Below are positions 23,849 through 35,991 of a stretch of 64,000 nucleotides of DNA, one piece after another; the stretch's first letter is position 1, and each line of letters begins with the position of its first letter. The notes below the pieces were generated by a model that did not search any database, was not told the origin of the DNA, and saw nothing but the letters and a program-made list of their open reading frames with translations. The position numbers were made by a program, and so were the translations under genes. Location of the stretch: contig MU385742.1 of the NCBI GenBank assembly GCA_022497155.1, positions 310,001-374,000 of the forward strand. Direction: 5' to 3'. The DNA comes from Whalleya microplaca (Eukaryota; Ascomycota; Sordariomycetes; Xylariales; Xylariaceae).

Positions 23849-24736
23849 ATGGTGAGTGAACCAGCTCTTCGTCCCAAAACACCGCTGTCAAGTATTTGCA
23901 CAAGCTAACAGATACCTTCCTCTCTACCTCTACAGAACACGCAATTCAACTCCGCGCTCAAGCAATCCACGAGCATAAAGCGCGACCTAGCGGCGCTCTC
24001 CTCCAGTCCCGGGCCCGAAAAGAACAACGGCAGCACCCCCAACAGCCCCCCGACGCCGGCGGCGCTGGGCGCGCTCTCGGCGTCGCTGACGGCGTTCGCG
24101 CGCACGCTGGACGAGTACGGCACGCTGGCGCGGCAGGAGCTGAACCCGGCGAAGCAGGAGAAGGCGCACGACCGGATCCGCAACTTCCGCGCCGAGCTGG
24201 CCGACTTCCGCGCGCGCTTCGACGCCCTCAAGGCCCGCCGCGAGGACGCCGCGCACCTGCAGAACCGCTCCGAGCTGCTCGGTCGCCGCCCCTTCGCCAC
24301 CGCCACCCCCGAGAACCCCTACGCGAACGCGAGCAGTAGCACACCACCGGCAGGAGGGGGAGGGGGAGGTGGCATGAATCGCTATGGTAGTGGTGGTGTG
24401 GTCGGTGCCCAGCAGCAGATGAGCATGGGCACGGGCAGCGGAGACTACGCGCGCGAGAGCCACGCGCTGCGCGAGCAGAACTTCTTCGCCGGCACCAACA
24501 CCGCGCTGGACGAATATATCGCGCGCGGGCAGGCGGTGCTGGGGGATCTGGGCTCGCAGCGCGAGATGCTCAAGAACACGCAGAAGCGCCTGTACAGCGT
24601 CGCGAACACGCTCGGCGTCAGCGGCGACACCATCCGCATGGTCGAGCGCCGCGCCAAGCAGGACAAGTGGATCTTCTGGGCCGGCGTCGTCATCTTTTTT
24701 GGCTTCTGTTGGCTGTGCCTGCATTTCCTGAGGTGA
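23849..24736 (+). CDS. BOS1: BOS1/membrin ER-Golgi Qb-SNARE
   Basis: SNARE for ER-to-Golgi vesicle fusion (membrin/GOSR2 family). The start codon is the entire coding part of exon 1: ATG at 23849-23851 is followed directly by GTGAGT. Exon 2 is 23936-24736, after the acceptor CTCTACAG. Total 267 residues. The N-terminal helical region (NTQFNSALKQSTSIKRDL) matches the family. The middle has a low-complexity Gly-rich linker (GGGGGGG). The SNARE helix is about residues 180-240 (NTALDEYIARGQAVLGDL, then LYSVANTLGVSGDTIRMVERR), and a C-terminal membrane anchor is KWIFWAGVVIFFGFCWLCL. The high GC of this gene creates long antisense ORFs that are not real. Convergent with the thiamine pyrophosphokinase gene. 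Confidence 0.93.
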
Positions 24737-25225
24737 GGCCGGCGGTTGAGGAGGCGAGGTGAAAAGGGGGTGGTGGTGGTGGTGGTGGATGTTGGGTGGG
24801 TGCTAGGTTAGGGGGTTGGGTGGCTCATGTGGTTGGTTCATTAGATTGCGCAAGGATGTTCATGTCATTTGCAGCGAGGCGTTTGGGCGTCTATTTGAAT
24901 TAAATATTTGGGTATGGTTTTGCAACCTGCAGACCTTCTACATGTCATGGCTTCTATCAACCATTCCGGAGCAATGCTCCCTTCTGTCTTCGTTTCTATT
25001 TAGAGGCAAATTTAAAATAAGAGCAGAGCTCTAATTGTAGCGCTAGGTCCTACAACGTACACCCTGGTATTCTCAACTTGACCTAGCAGCTTATGCTATT
25101 CCTATTGATCGAATGATTCTCGACCATATTATCTACGGGAGACTGATCCTTGGGCAGTGTGCCGTCATAGGACACTGTTTCCCATCTCGCACCATGCCCC
25201 CTCCAATCTGAAGGTAAGTGACAAT
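24737..25225. other. convergent 3' region with TGG microsatellite
   Basis: About 490 bases between the 3' ends of BOS1 and the thiamine pyrophosphokinase gene. A (TGG)6 run spans 24771-24788 in a G-rich stretch. Otherwise nothing seen. Confidence 0.6.
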
Positions 25226-26246
25226 CTAGACAGTATCGGGTATCGGTTTCAGCGCAATAGTGAAAAGCACATCATTCGTAGTCTCGACCTCGACGACCTT
25301 AGTGTCGGGCAGGAGATGGTTACTCGTGCTCATCTGGCCGCCGAACTCCGTCTTCCAGTCCTGCACATCCCACTCCAGGCCCCGCGTGGTGATGACGCTG
25401 GCCTCCTTGATCGGGATGATACCGACGTACTTATCGAACGGCTCGCCGGTCATGCGCTGGGCCCGTGAGTCCACCGCGGCGTCCGGCTCCCGCACGTGGA
25501 TGCGGTGGAGCCCCGGCTTCAGCAGGAACGTCAGGCTGTCGCCCGACAGGAAGAACATCTTGCCGTCCGCGTACGTCGGCGACGTCTGGAACATGTACAG
25601 GTGGTGCAGCTGGCTGAGCCCCTGGTCCACCCGTCCCCCGAGCCCGCCCAGGCACACGATGTCCGTCCTGGGGTACGCGCCGCGCACGAAGCGCACCGCC
25701 TTGGTGAAGTCCGTGGAGTACTGGTCAGGCATCTCGATGATGCAGCAGTCTTCCCTGGCACCGTAGAAGTCACGGGCCTCGGCGGAGAGGGAGTCGAGGT
25801 CGCCGATGATGGTGTCGAGGTTTACCTGTGTGGTTGTCAGTCAGACCCCGGAGAGATAATTATATACGTTGGGGCAATGGAGCCAAGATCTAGAGATCTG
25901 GACTGAACTTACATAAGCGCCCTCGAAGTCCGGAGGAGTTTCTGGTACGTATGTTGCAACCATGTCATATGTTGCTTGGTTGAGAGCAAAGACCTGGTTG
26001 GCGCCACCATCGGCAGCGACGCGAGTGACTGCTGTTCAAGTTGTTAGCATACATCTGATAAAGGAGATGGACTCCCGGACAAGAGCCTCAGGAGATCTCA
26101 CCGAGATACCAGAGGTCCCTAAATAAGACTTCGTCCTTGATTGGTTGGTTCAAGATGACGAGGGCGAAGTCATATCCCGGACGCCCTAAAAACGTTCTGA
26201 TAGGATGCCACTCGGCGTGTGTAGTAAACTCCTCTCCCCGATCCAT
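25226..26246 (-). CDS. THI80: thiamine pyrophosphokinase
   Basis: Cytosolic enzyme that transfers pyrophosphate from ATP to thiamine to make the cofactor TPP. Exons 26246-26102, 26031-25913 and 25825-25226 give 287 residues; donors are GTGAGA and GTAAGT, phases consistent. The exon 2 acceptor may be 3 bp further in. Family motifs: VAADGGANQ, DTIIGDLDSL, DQYSTDFTKAV, CLGGLGGRVDQ, then the C-terminal beta domain with GLEWDV and STSNHL. All substrate-binding acidic residues (GDLDS, DQxSTDF) are present, so it should be active. An in-frame Met at 26291 would add 15 residues; the inner Met fits the usual length better. Divergent from MIA40 across an 826-bp spacer. Confidence 0.94.
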
Positions 26247-27072
26247 GATGTTAAAGATGAGTTCAATTCGCTTGGAATACAACGTTGTCACGTGTGTTTT
26301 ACAAACGTACTCGGGATATGACTATCATCAACAAGAGTGGTTTCCAGAATTCCAAAGTTGAGTCGATTATTCCGTATATGTATGCAGGGTACATATACGT
26401 TAGGCTAGTAAGGCACGGTCTGATAAATTGCCGCCTGCGTTTAAATAACAGACTGTGGGTTTGTGTGCGAGCAACAGCAGAGCTCGACATGTTGAATCAA
26501 GAAGTGAGCTTTCTTGATGTAGGTTGAGTACATAAGCGTAGGATGATGAAATCGTAATCAGAACCACATGCAAATGGGGAACTGTTAACTGCCCTACCTA
26601 CCTACCTGAGTACGTACATAATTCCGTACATGCATACATGTATCGATGTACTCTGTAGATGTGCTACCTAGAGATTACCAGGTACGTACACAACCTGGAT
26701 TGGCCAATCAAGCAAAATGACGCCCTGATACCAGCGTCCCGGGTAGATTCGGTGGGATCTGGCTTGGCGCTATTGTGGTCCGAGCGTATCGATACGAAAT
26801 ACTCTATCATTACCTGGTAGTGCAGTCTGCATGTACTCCGTACAGTTGATTGCTCGAATTCATGACATCCAAAATTTTGAGATGTGACGATTTCTACCTG
26901 CTCATTACATAGCACAGTCTGCTTACAAACCAACGTACTTGTCGCAATATCCTCTTCTTTTCCTCCCCCACCATCCTCACTACACCCATCTAGAGTTTCT
27001 TCCGCCTTTCCTTGTTACAATCCTTGTTGCAGTCCTGCTCACAGTCGCTCATTAGAAAATACCCTCAGCACA
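26247..27072. promoter_or_regulatory. shared divergent promoter region (TPK / MIA40)
   Basis: 826-bp spacer between divergent starts. It includes CCTA repeats (about 26592-26607) and several GTAC/TACGTAC stretches (26610-26690), with a long pyrimidine-rich tract (26955-27000) just before MIA40 that is typical of fungal promoters. No specific factor site assigned. Confidence 0.5.
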
Positions 27073-28087
27073 ATGTACAGGTCGGCGTTGCGGTCGTCGC
27101 CGCGAATCGCAAACTCTCTCCGACATACTACTCTCTCAGCTCCTCTCTCAGCCAGCGGTCGACGGTTTGCCTCAACATCGCCAACCAACAAAAAGCGAAC
27201 TTGGAAAGGTGCCCTTGCACGATGGGGCCTGGCTGCTGGCGCAGTCTATTGGTATAGCACCAGCGCGGTTTTCGCCGAGGAACCACAACGTATGCGACAG
27301 GCTGTCTCTCCAATCGTATGTAACACGCTGACACCGACTACTAGTTACAACAATATCCCCGCCTCCCCAATTCTCCGACGATGACCTCCCTACCGTAGAA
27401 GCCGTCGTTGCGCAAAAGCGTCGCGAAGCGGAAGCACGATTACGACAAGCTGCGCCCGCTCCCGAACCAGCCACAGCTTCAGTAGCTGCGGAGACGTCTC
27501 CTACAGCGCCTGCCAAAGATGTTGAGGCCGCGCCCCAGGATTCATCTCTAGAAAGCAGTGCCGAAGCCCTGGAAGAAGAGGCCGGTCAGCAGGGCGCATT
27601 CAACCCGGAGACGGGCGAGATCAACTGGGACTGTCCATGCTTAGGAGGAATGGCCCATGGTCCTTGTGGGGAGGAGTTCAAGGCGGCATTCAGTTGCTTC
27701 GTCTACTCCAAAGAAGAGCCTAAGGGGATGGATTGTATTGACAAGTTCCAGTATGTTTCATGCCAACTGCGAACAGGACTTGAACCAGGCTAATCAGCTC
27801 TTAGGCATATGCAAGATTGCTTCAGGCAACATCCTGAGGTATATGGCGACGAACTAGACCCAGACGATGAGGAAGCCCCTGCTGCGGGAGAGACTGCCGA
27901 GGGGGCTACCTCTGCAGCCAAAGCTGAAACGTCTGCAGCCAAAGCCGATGCGTCTTCTGCCGAAGGTGGCGTGGCTTCAAAAGCCGCAGAGGCTGCGAGC
28001 TCGGTTGCGGAGGTCACAGTGACCGACAAAGAGGGAGACTTAATAGCGGATGGGGAGAAGAAAGGCAACCCTCCAACAAAACCGTAA
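27073..28087 (+). CDS. MIA40: mitochondrial intermembrane-space import oxidoreductase Mia40
   Basis: Disulfide-introducing receptor for import of small Cys proteins into the mitochondrial intermembrane space, acting with Erv1. Exons 27073-27289, 27345-27750 and 27805-28087 give 301 residues; donors GTATGC and GTATGT, phases consistent. Residues 1-36 are a basic amphipathic presequence, followed by one inner-membrane anchor (about 48-66). A charged Ala/Glu-rich linker leads to the catalytic CPC (about C169-P-C171) and a twin Cx9C fold: [11 protein letters not shown] and CIDKFQHMQDC, the second split by intron 2. The C-terminal 100 residues are an Ala/Glu-rich low-complexity tail containing a repeated AAKA unit. 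All six key cysteines are intact. Confidence 0.96.
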
Positions 28088-31000
28088 ATAATAGACTTGT
28101 CAGCGAGACAACGGAATTATCGTGCACAAGACGAATAACAGGCTTTGCATATTCCACAAAACTCTTCCCATTACTAAAATGTACAACATACAACGATTGC
28201 GTTGAAGAGCATTAGATCTTTGCATGTGTACTATACATTATGTGAATATTGTACATAGCATGTGGATCTAGACACCACTCAATGGTCCGGGGAGTTAGAC
28301 ACGAGGTCACATCTGATTAAGGAGCTGAAAGAATATTGATGGATAGATGCGCATTAGTAGGCTTCAGCATGTTCTCGGTCGGGTTCTATCGCAATGATAC
28401 ATCTGAGAAAAGTACCCCTTTACCCCTTATCCATTGCAATGTTCGCCAATATCATGGCATTGAACAGCCATGCCAAGTCACTATAACAATCCCACTCTTG
28501 CAAGCACAGTCCCATGATCTGGCCTCTTGGGACTGTGTCACGCAGAACTTTGTAGTTGATTACCACGAGTATTCCCATGCGGGTGAGGCTGACTTCTTAC
28601 CCCTTCCCACCAGGTGACGTCAGCTTTAACAGCCGCATCGCCTACCTACATATGTATCCGGTGAGACTGTTTCAATAGGGCGTCAAGAAATATTAGGAAC
28701 GTAGCGCATTTATTCATACCTGTGTCCCGATTAGTGCCAAGCCTCCAGCGTCGATATAGAGTGCATTGAGCCTCGCCTACAAGGAAGCAAATTTCTTCAC
28801 ACCCTACCTGGCAGAGTGGCTTCGTAAAAGTTGAAATTGGAATGTGATTTTGGCAATATATATATAATAAAAATAGGAAATGAATTAAAGTTTTGGAGAA
28901 AATAAAATATAAAATAAAGAAAAAGACAAGGGGAGCTTGAGGCGAACTCAGCATCCCAACTGCGGGAAACCATCCAGCGGTCCTTCAAATTTTCCTGGCG
29001 ACTACTTTTACCGCTGTAACAAGGTAACTGGGGAACGTCCGTAACATAAGCAGGTATTACTTTGGGCTATAACCCTTTTCCTGGGAAGGTACGTATGTAC
29101 CTATTCAGGCAGATCAGAGAATATACGATGGCTTGAATCCGGATACCTAAGTGTTTCCTACTGAGGCATGAATATTTAACAATCGCTCCCAGCAATGTCT
29201 TACACTACAGGCGATCATACAGCGTATATTGTTGCCTTGATATAAATTATTGGGAATGTCGCTAATAACTTCCATGGTCTCAATGCCTAGAGTTCATATT
29301 CCAAGACGAGCGACCAAGGTATTGAAATACAGGGTTAACGATACTTGATTAACTTGAGGTTCAGCTATTCTAAAGTGGCAGATGGCCTGTTATATACACA
29401 ATTTTACTGTTTGTGCCTTATACTATGCCAGTCCTTGACCCTCAATTCAACACAAGAGGTGTCCTATTATTGGCTTTGTAACGAAGCCGTTACCACAGGT
29501 TTTGATTTGAAATAACAAAAGGCGTGAAAGGTAAACTACTTAGATTGATCGCTGGCTAGCAAGGAGAGACTATCTAAGGGACGGCGAAACACTGTCTTTT
29601 ATATCTGAATAGCTTCCTAGTAAATGGAACTTGGTTGCCAAGCCACTAAGGGTCTTGGCAACCATAAATCACGTGGTAGCTGGTTGCGGGGATATTCAGG
29701 AATGGGTGGTTGTAACAGGCTTTTACTTATGTCACTGAGGTTCTGACTTTGGCTAACGGGACCTCTTTCATAATCAGTTGTAGCTATAGAAATGAGTCGC
29801 CACACCATTCACGAGATGAAGAATGATTATGGCTCAGCATGTCATAGTGACATCTCACCTGCCGTCTCATACTTCTAAAACTCTACAATGCCTAGTAAAG
29901 GACAGCCTTGAGAGTTGTGCGTATCATCATGTATGAGATTTACGATTATCTCCTACGGCTTCACCAGAGCTGATCCAATATCAAGATCATGAGATAGTTG
30001 GATCCTCTTGTTTGTATAGGGCCCGGAAATGGTGAATATTAATGTTTATTGAGTGTACTTTAAGACTATACAAGATCGAAGCTCCTTATATCTCTGTGAA
30101 AAGGTGACGGTCATATGATGGCCGTGGTGGGTCTACCTCTATCTCAATAGCCCCTTCATCTTCATTGTCGACGTCCTCATTCCAAGTAGTTCCGAAGATT
30201 TGAGATCATATGGTGTGAACTCAGACTAGTTAGGCCGAATCGGCCCATTGAGACGCGGCACCCACCTGAGAGCTACCCTTCGGGCGCTCGTAGATATATA
30301 TGATCTCATCCAGCTTTGCGAGCCATTTCGGTAGCTCAAATTATTACAGCGAGACTAGTACTACGATACAGCTCAACTTGATCAGAATAATTGAACTTTT
30401 GACTTCCATTACAGAGGCTGTTTACGATGGCCATGGATATACTATCCAAGCAGGCCAAGCTCTCGTTAGCCCCGGCTTGGACAGAGGCGTGCATGTGGCA
30501 AGCTCACTTTGGACATTGCGGCTAGAATAACAGCCCCGAGATAGTGCGGATCATTCTAAAAAAGGAAAGCAGATTTTTCTATGCCCAGGATAGCTCGACA
30601 CATCATGACCAGTATAAGTCTTTGTGCCGAGCTACAGCTGATGAGAGCTGTGACATCGGCTCTCTCCACATCCCCTGCATGAAACTTACGCATGCAATAC
30701 TCATAGTAGATAAACGAAGCGACTTAATTGCTCGGTATTATCTGCTCTTTTGCATGATCGACTATTCCACTATTCTCGTATTCTATCTGTCTGTGAAGTA
30801 ACCAATCGTAAACAAACCTATGTCATCTGCAGTCTAAGAGACAAACTACAGGACTTGGGCGGTATTTAAGAAGAAGTCATTGGTTGAAGTCATGAGCTAC
30901 GTCAGAATATTCCAAATGATACGACATTTTAGCGGTTCATACCAGGGTGGAAGGCTGAATGTATTCCCAACTATCAAGTCTTCAGAGAGAAACTTTGTGA

Positions 31001-31425
31001 TACTTATCACCAAAGTGGCACATTTAATCTACTATATCATTTCCTTTCTATTTTACAATACATAGTTTCTAATTTTTGTTTATAATATGTGATTTTCCCT
31101 AAAAGAAAAATCAATATTCGTTTGATTTCATTCTTATACACATGTTATTTGTCGAACCACACTCTCCGATTTAGTAGTGGTACACCGAGTATTAAGAAAC
31201 AGGGGAGACTATAACAAATCCAGAAGGGCCGATCACCCCGTACCGTACCCCATACCCCACACTTTCTGGACATGGACTACTCCAACTCATTCGGGCCATT
31301 GACTTCTGCATGTGACGCCTCTTGAAATACATCTTGTAGCATTTTCCATGACAATATCCAGATACTATTCATGAGACTCCAACAGCGCAGATGTATTGTA
31401 AGAATTACCCGATCACGCATTGGGC
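28088..31425. other. long gene-poor intergenic stretch
   Basis: About 3.3 kb. ORFs are short and lack signatures; an AT-rich run lies at 28850-28925. A small perfect inverted repeat (GGCCGA-A-TCGGCC) is at about 30233-30245. No transposon coding motif could be made out. The final part is the promoter of the Zn2Cys6 gene. Confidence 0.55.
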
Positions 31426-32988
31426 ATGACAGCATCACAAAGAGCAGATTCTTGTCCATCCGACTCTCCTACCTCTTCTACGTCCCAGCCCGGCAGGAAT
31501 GCAAGAAGACATAGCAATGAGACGGCCGCGCCACTACGGGTGAAGCGGGCGCAAGTTGCCCGGGCCTGCCACAGATGCCGGAAGCTTCAGAAGGCATGCA
31601 GTGACTCGCGGCCGTGCAAGCGATGCTCCAAGGCTGGCCTCGCACGCGAATGCGGGGGCAGTCCGGCCAAAGCTCAATCTCAACAATCGGCCAGTACGCC
31701 AATACACAGCATAATCACATTTCCCTTTGCCGAATCGCCGCCATTCATGAGCCTGGACTTTCCTACAACACCGCCGGCGTTCACGAGCTTCGCGAGGGAG
31801 TCTTTCCAGAGGAAGGCCGACCTGCTCCCGCCTCAGGTCATCGATTTCTGCTCTGGACGTTTCTTTGACCGCCTCAGCCCCACCATACCAATTTTGACGC
31901 CAGAGTATGTCGCGGTTCTCAGATCGCGACCCAATGCTTCAGAAACCGGCGCCGAGGCTTACTGTGTACTGGTCGGCATGTGCGCCATGGTGATGCTGCA
32001 AGTTGAGGACCCCAATGGAAGATCCCTCGGAAATCTTGTGACGGCGGAGAACAATTCGGCATACGGCTGGCTCCTTCTAGAGGAGGCGCTGGCGGCGCAT
32101 CGTCATCTGACGCGTACCACCAACCCGTCTCTTGACTCGATCCTGCTTGCATTCTTCATATACGCTTGCCATGCGAAATTATTCCACCATTCTCAGGCTT
32201 TCTTTTTCCTTCGCGAAGCGACTACGCTATGTATTCTGATCAAGATCGAAGACATGGACGACCTTTCCAGGACGCTAGCTGAGAGGCTATTTTGGGTCCT
32301 CTTGGTCTCTGAAAGGTCCCACGCCATCCGCTATCGAAGACCTACCACTCTTCAGGTTACGGCAAACAGTCTCTGGGCGTCATCATTTGGGGGCGATGAC
32401 ACGTCACTGTCCGGGTTCTGGTGCCTCGCATCTCTCTTCCGAGCTTTCGATACTACCTTCATAGCGTTGCTCAACCACGAATCAGTCTCCTGCCCTATAC
32501 CTCTCGACGCATTCGACGATGTCGAAGTCGCGGTAAACACCGCGTTAAACCACTCCTGCCCAACGGGTCTATTACCAAGCCAGAAGGCCAACCTTAGGAT
32601 CACGCAGCTCTGGCTCCGCATTGTGCTATGGCAGCTACGACTACGTCTAGGTCATCTCTCGGAACAGAACGCTCAGAGTAGTCGCACCTACCACTACCCG
32701 TTAGAGGTAGGCAAGGATCTGACTCTCTCGACGCGCGATCTGCCCGTCCACAGCATCCAGTTGCACGGCGTGGGCATCACGGAAAAGCTGTTCGACATCG
32801 CCTGCGCCATGGTCAATGTGCTTGCACGCGTCCCCGTGCAGATCACCAAGACAGCGGCCGAGGAAGACCTCAGGTATCTAAGGCGCCTGATTTTGCAGTT
32901 GCCTGGAGGAACGACTGTGTATGACGCTCTGTTAACTAAGCATGTTCAGCAGACAATGCCCGAAATGACGCTTGCACTGGAAATTTGA
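31426..32988 (+). CDS. Zn2Cys6 transcription factor, putative regulator of the alpha-glucoside cluster
   Basis: Intronless 520-residue fungal transcription factor. The binuclear zinc cluster is complete at residues 48-76: C48-x2-C51-x6-C58-x5-C64-x2-C67-x8-C76, with the basic RKLQKAC between. The central region (about 130-350) resembles the fungal-specific regulatory domain, with VIDFCSGRFFDRLSPTIPIL, YGWLLLEEALAAHRHL and LAERLFWVLLVSERSHAIRYRRPT. It is 3' to 3' with a sugar permease whose divergent partner is an alpha-glucosidase, which suggests an AmyR/MalR-like role; that role is inferred from location only. The start is the first ATG; a codon 6 bp upstream is TTG. No truncation seen. Confidence 0.92.
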   Translation: MTASQRADSCPSDSPTSSTSQPGRNARRHSNETAAPLRVKRAQVARACHRCRKLQKACSDSRPCKRCSKAGLARECGGSPAKAQSQQSASTPIHSIITFPFAESPPFMSLDFPTTPPAFTSFARESFQRKADLLPPQVIDFCSGRFFDRLSPTIPILTPEYVAVLRSRPNASETGAEAYCVLVGMCAMVMLQVEDPNGRSLGNLVTAENNSAYGWLLLEEALAAHRHLTRTTNPSLDSILLAFFIYACHAKLFHHSQAFFFLREATTLCILIKIEDMDDLSRTLAERLFWVLLVSERSHAIRYRRPTTLQVTANSLWASSFGGDDTSLSGFWCLASLFRAFDTTFIALLNHESVSCPIPLDAFDDVEVAVNTALNHSCPTGLLPSQKANLRITQLWLRIVLWQLRLRLGHLSEQNAQSSRTYHYPLEVGKDLTLSTRDLPVHSIQLHGVGITEKLFDIACAMVNVLARVPVQITKTAAEEDLRYLRRLILQLPGGTTVYDALLTKHVQQTMPEMTLALEI

Positions 32989-33216
32989 CAGGCATGGACT
33001 GGGTCCTGTTTTGTTACTGATGACGCCGTGATGATATGAGATGAAGCGCTTCTCTGCGGAGACGGTTGAAATTTATGTACATATACCCCCTTACGAAAAA
33101 GTACAAGCCTAGTGCCGTTGAGCCTGGTGGAACTATATATAATGCAGGTGTTATTTTGATATATCAATTACTATATTATATCAATTTTGCATGGCATTGG
33201 TGATTAGCTACGAAGT

Positions 33217-35221
33217 CTACTCCTGTTCTTTCTCCAGCTCCTGCTCTGTCGAAACCCTCTTCACAGCATCGTTCAGCGACATCGAGAACGGATCTATCTT
33301 AGTGCCGGCAAACTTGCGCGCGGAGACACGGTGTTCGAAGAGCAGATCTAACTCCGCATAGCTACGTCCTACAGAGAGTAAGAAAGTCAGCTACATATAC
33401 GCAAACCGGAGCGTCACACTTGACACAGTAGAATATGAGCAGACATACCTTTCGGCTCAGGCAATCGGAAAAACACCCAAACAGTAGACAACAGACACGT
33501 GCCGGCCCAGAAGAACGCGGTGCGGGCGCCCCAGTTCCAGGCGGTGGACGAGAGCTGGTAGTTGGTGAGGACGTTGACGAAGATGTTGCTGGCGTTGTAG
33601 GCGGCGCGCGCCAGCACGATCGTCTTGGCCTTGAGCCGCGTCGACGACAGCTCCGACACCAGGCTGTACGTCACCGGCCCCACCGTGAAGTCGTACACGA
33701 ACGTGAACACGACCAGCAGCGCGCCGATCGCCCACACGGACGCGTTCGTGCTCGAGGACGCGAGACTCCCGACGATGATCAGGAGGACGAGCTGGCTGCA
33801 TAGGCCCCCGAAGTGGATCGTCCGCCGGCCGACCCGCGACATTAGGAACCATGATCCCGCTGTCCCGACCATGCCTAACGCATATTGTCCCATGGAGAGC
33901 GAGAATGAGTTGGAGGGGTCCATGCCAGCCTGAGTTCTTCAGGGTATCAGTAGAAAGACCTCCACAGACTAATTCGTGGGATGGGATGGATAAGGTGTTG
34001 AGGCTGGTTCCAGGTCGAAATCTTTCAAGGCTTCTGAAATTTGAGGAAAGCTGGTACCTTACAGGAAGTAGGCGAAGTAGCCCATGATATTCTGGCCCCC
34101 AAGCGTCTGCACAAGCCAGATGCCGACAACGATTTCTGTTCGCCTGAGATCAACGCCCTTGAAGCAATCCCGATAGCCGAGGCCTTCCTTCATATTCTTC
34201 TCGAGCTCGTTGGTATACTCGATCATCGCGATGGTGTCATCGGCGTTAAAATTGGGATCATTCTGCGATGTGAGCCTCAGCAGAGAGGCTTTCGCTTCCT
34301 CTCTTCTGCCATGTCGAACAAACCACCATGGTGACCTGGTCGGCCGAGACATTAGCTTCCTAGTGTTTCATACCGCACAACTCAGCTCTATATACGTACT
34401 CAGGGGCAAATATGAGCCCGGCCAAAATGGGTACTGGCCAGACCCACTGGACTCCGAATGGGATCTTGTACGCCCATTCATCGGCTCGCCCAACCGATCC
34501 TCGGTTCACGGCTGCCGCGAAGAACTGCCCAATGACCCAGCACATGTTGATAAAGGTAGTGAGGTATGGTCTGAGGACAACGGGTGCCACCTCCGACGCA
34601 TACGCCGGGGTGACAGATTGGAAAGCACCCCAAGGTATACCTGTACGGCTCTTCTCATCAGTCAAAGACTTTACAATCCTTCCCGCGCTCATCCACGCAG
34701 GGTTACACGTATCCATATATTCCATATATGGACTTACCACAAAGCACCTCCCCCACGACCAAGACCCCCACGTTCGGCGCAAAGAACAGCACGAAGACGA
34801 AAGCCACCATGAGCAGCAGGGCTCCAATCGTCGTGATCCGATAGCCGAAGCGATCGGCCACCCACCCCGCGAGCACGAGCCCCACGATCTCGCCCGCGCG
34901 CGCCCCGTTCGACAACCCAGACTGCCACGCCGCCGACACGGCCCACTTGTCCTCGGCCGGGTCGTACGTCCCGAAGCGCGCGTTGAACGCCGGCGACGCG
35001 TACAGGCTGCCCAGGAGCGCTAAGTCGTAGCCCTCCATGATCAGCGTGCACGAAAGGAGTACCGACCACCCGATGGCGTGCGGGTACAGCCGCAGCGCCT
35101 CCCGGAGCGTCATGGTCTGCTCCGTCGCCGCGGCGAGCTGCGCCGAGCTCGCGAGCGCGGGGTCGTGCCGTGGTGCCGCGACGTCATGATCGGAACCCTT
35201 TTCCGCGTCCTTGGTGGCCAT
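33217..35221 (-). CDS. MFS sugar transporter, likely alpha-glucoside (maltose) permease
   Basis: Sugar:proton symporter of the MFS sugar-porter family. Five exons: 35221-34738, 34640-34400, 34335-34063, 33936-33449 and 33368-33217, with GT-AG ends and consistent phases, giving 545 residues. Signatures: GYDLALLGSLYASPAF in helix 1, DRFGYR in loop 2-3, WGAFQSVTPAYASEV, the E-SPWWFVRHGR sugar-porter motif after helix 6, QTLGGQNIMGYF in helix 7, SRVGRRT, and PEPKGRSYAELDLLFE after helix 12. The family resemblance to yeast AGT1/MAL-type permeases and the divergent alpha-glucosidase support maltose or related alpha-glucosides as substrate. GC-rich exons create large false antisense ORFs. Confidence 0.92.
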
Positions 35222-35991
35222 GGTGGATTAGCTCTAGCTAGATGTAGATTCAACGCCGTGAGGATTGCTGTAGATATATCGTACGTAGTTAGTCGAGCAC
35301 CGTAACTCCTCCGCCAAAGGCGCCATCACAACTATGTATTCAATCCTCCGTTGTGATACATCACCCCGGCCTTCCGATGTGACAGGCCTGGACGGCTTGG
35401 CGAGTTGCAGCGGCTACGGTTCCCTGTGGGGAAGCGGTCCGACTTGAGAGTCCATCTCGCGGGGTGCAGCTGGAGATGGGCCGATTTAGAATTCGGATGC
35501 ACAGATGCGAGCCGAAGAGACGAGGTTGGTGAGAAGGTTGGTGAGACTTGTCGGAGTTGCGGCGCTCTGATTGGATGGGGATAGTGCACGATCCCTGGAA
35601 TAAGACCGAGAGGTGCGGAGTTTAGGCAGGCCTGTCGGAGTTCAATAAGAGACTCTGTGACAGCCCTAGGACCAAGTTGTGACCCCCAACATTGGCATCA
35701 CCGATGGTGTAACATCTTGAACCTCCTATTAGAAGGACATAGGCGCCATGTAGCAGTTTCGAGCGGAGCCTTTTCATTTAGACAAAAGTTCGTTCCGATG
35801 ATGCGGATCCCATTCGAGGGCAAAAGAGGGTCGAATCTCAAACATACAGAGCCGTGCTGGGCATGATAAGCCCTTCCGCGTAGCCGGATGAATGCGAAAC
35901 GTTGGCTATAGATGGCTTGGATCCCTCGCTCGTGTCTGTCGAAAGCCTCCTTCTGCTGGCTGAGTAGTGATTCTGTGAACCCCGAAACGCC
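35222..35991. promoter_or_regulatory. bidirectional promoter of permease and alpha-glucosidase
   Basis: 770-bp spacer between divergent starts. The heptamer CGGAGTT occurs three times on the plus strand, at 35552-35558, 35616-35622 and 35636-35642; the first continues into a second CGG five bases on. CGG-based sites are typical Zn2Cys6 targets, and a Zn2Cys6 gene sits beside this locus. Confidence 0.55.

Noticed and set aside
23987..24724. 245-codon minus-strand ORF opposite BOS1
   Set aside because: Low-complexity antisense shadow; the plus frame has the SNARE helix and membrane anchor.
28336..28617. 93-codon plus ORF after MIA40
   Set aside because: No start context, splice partner or recognisable motif; consistent with chance.
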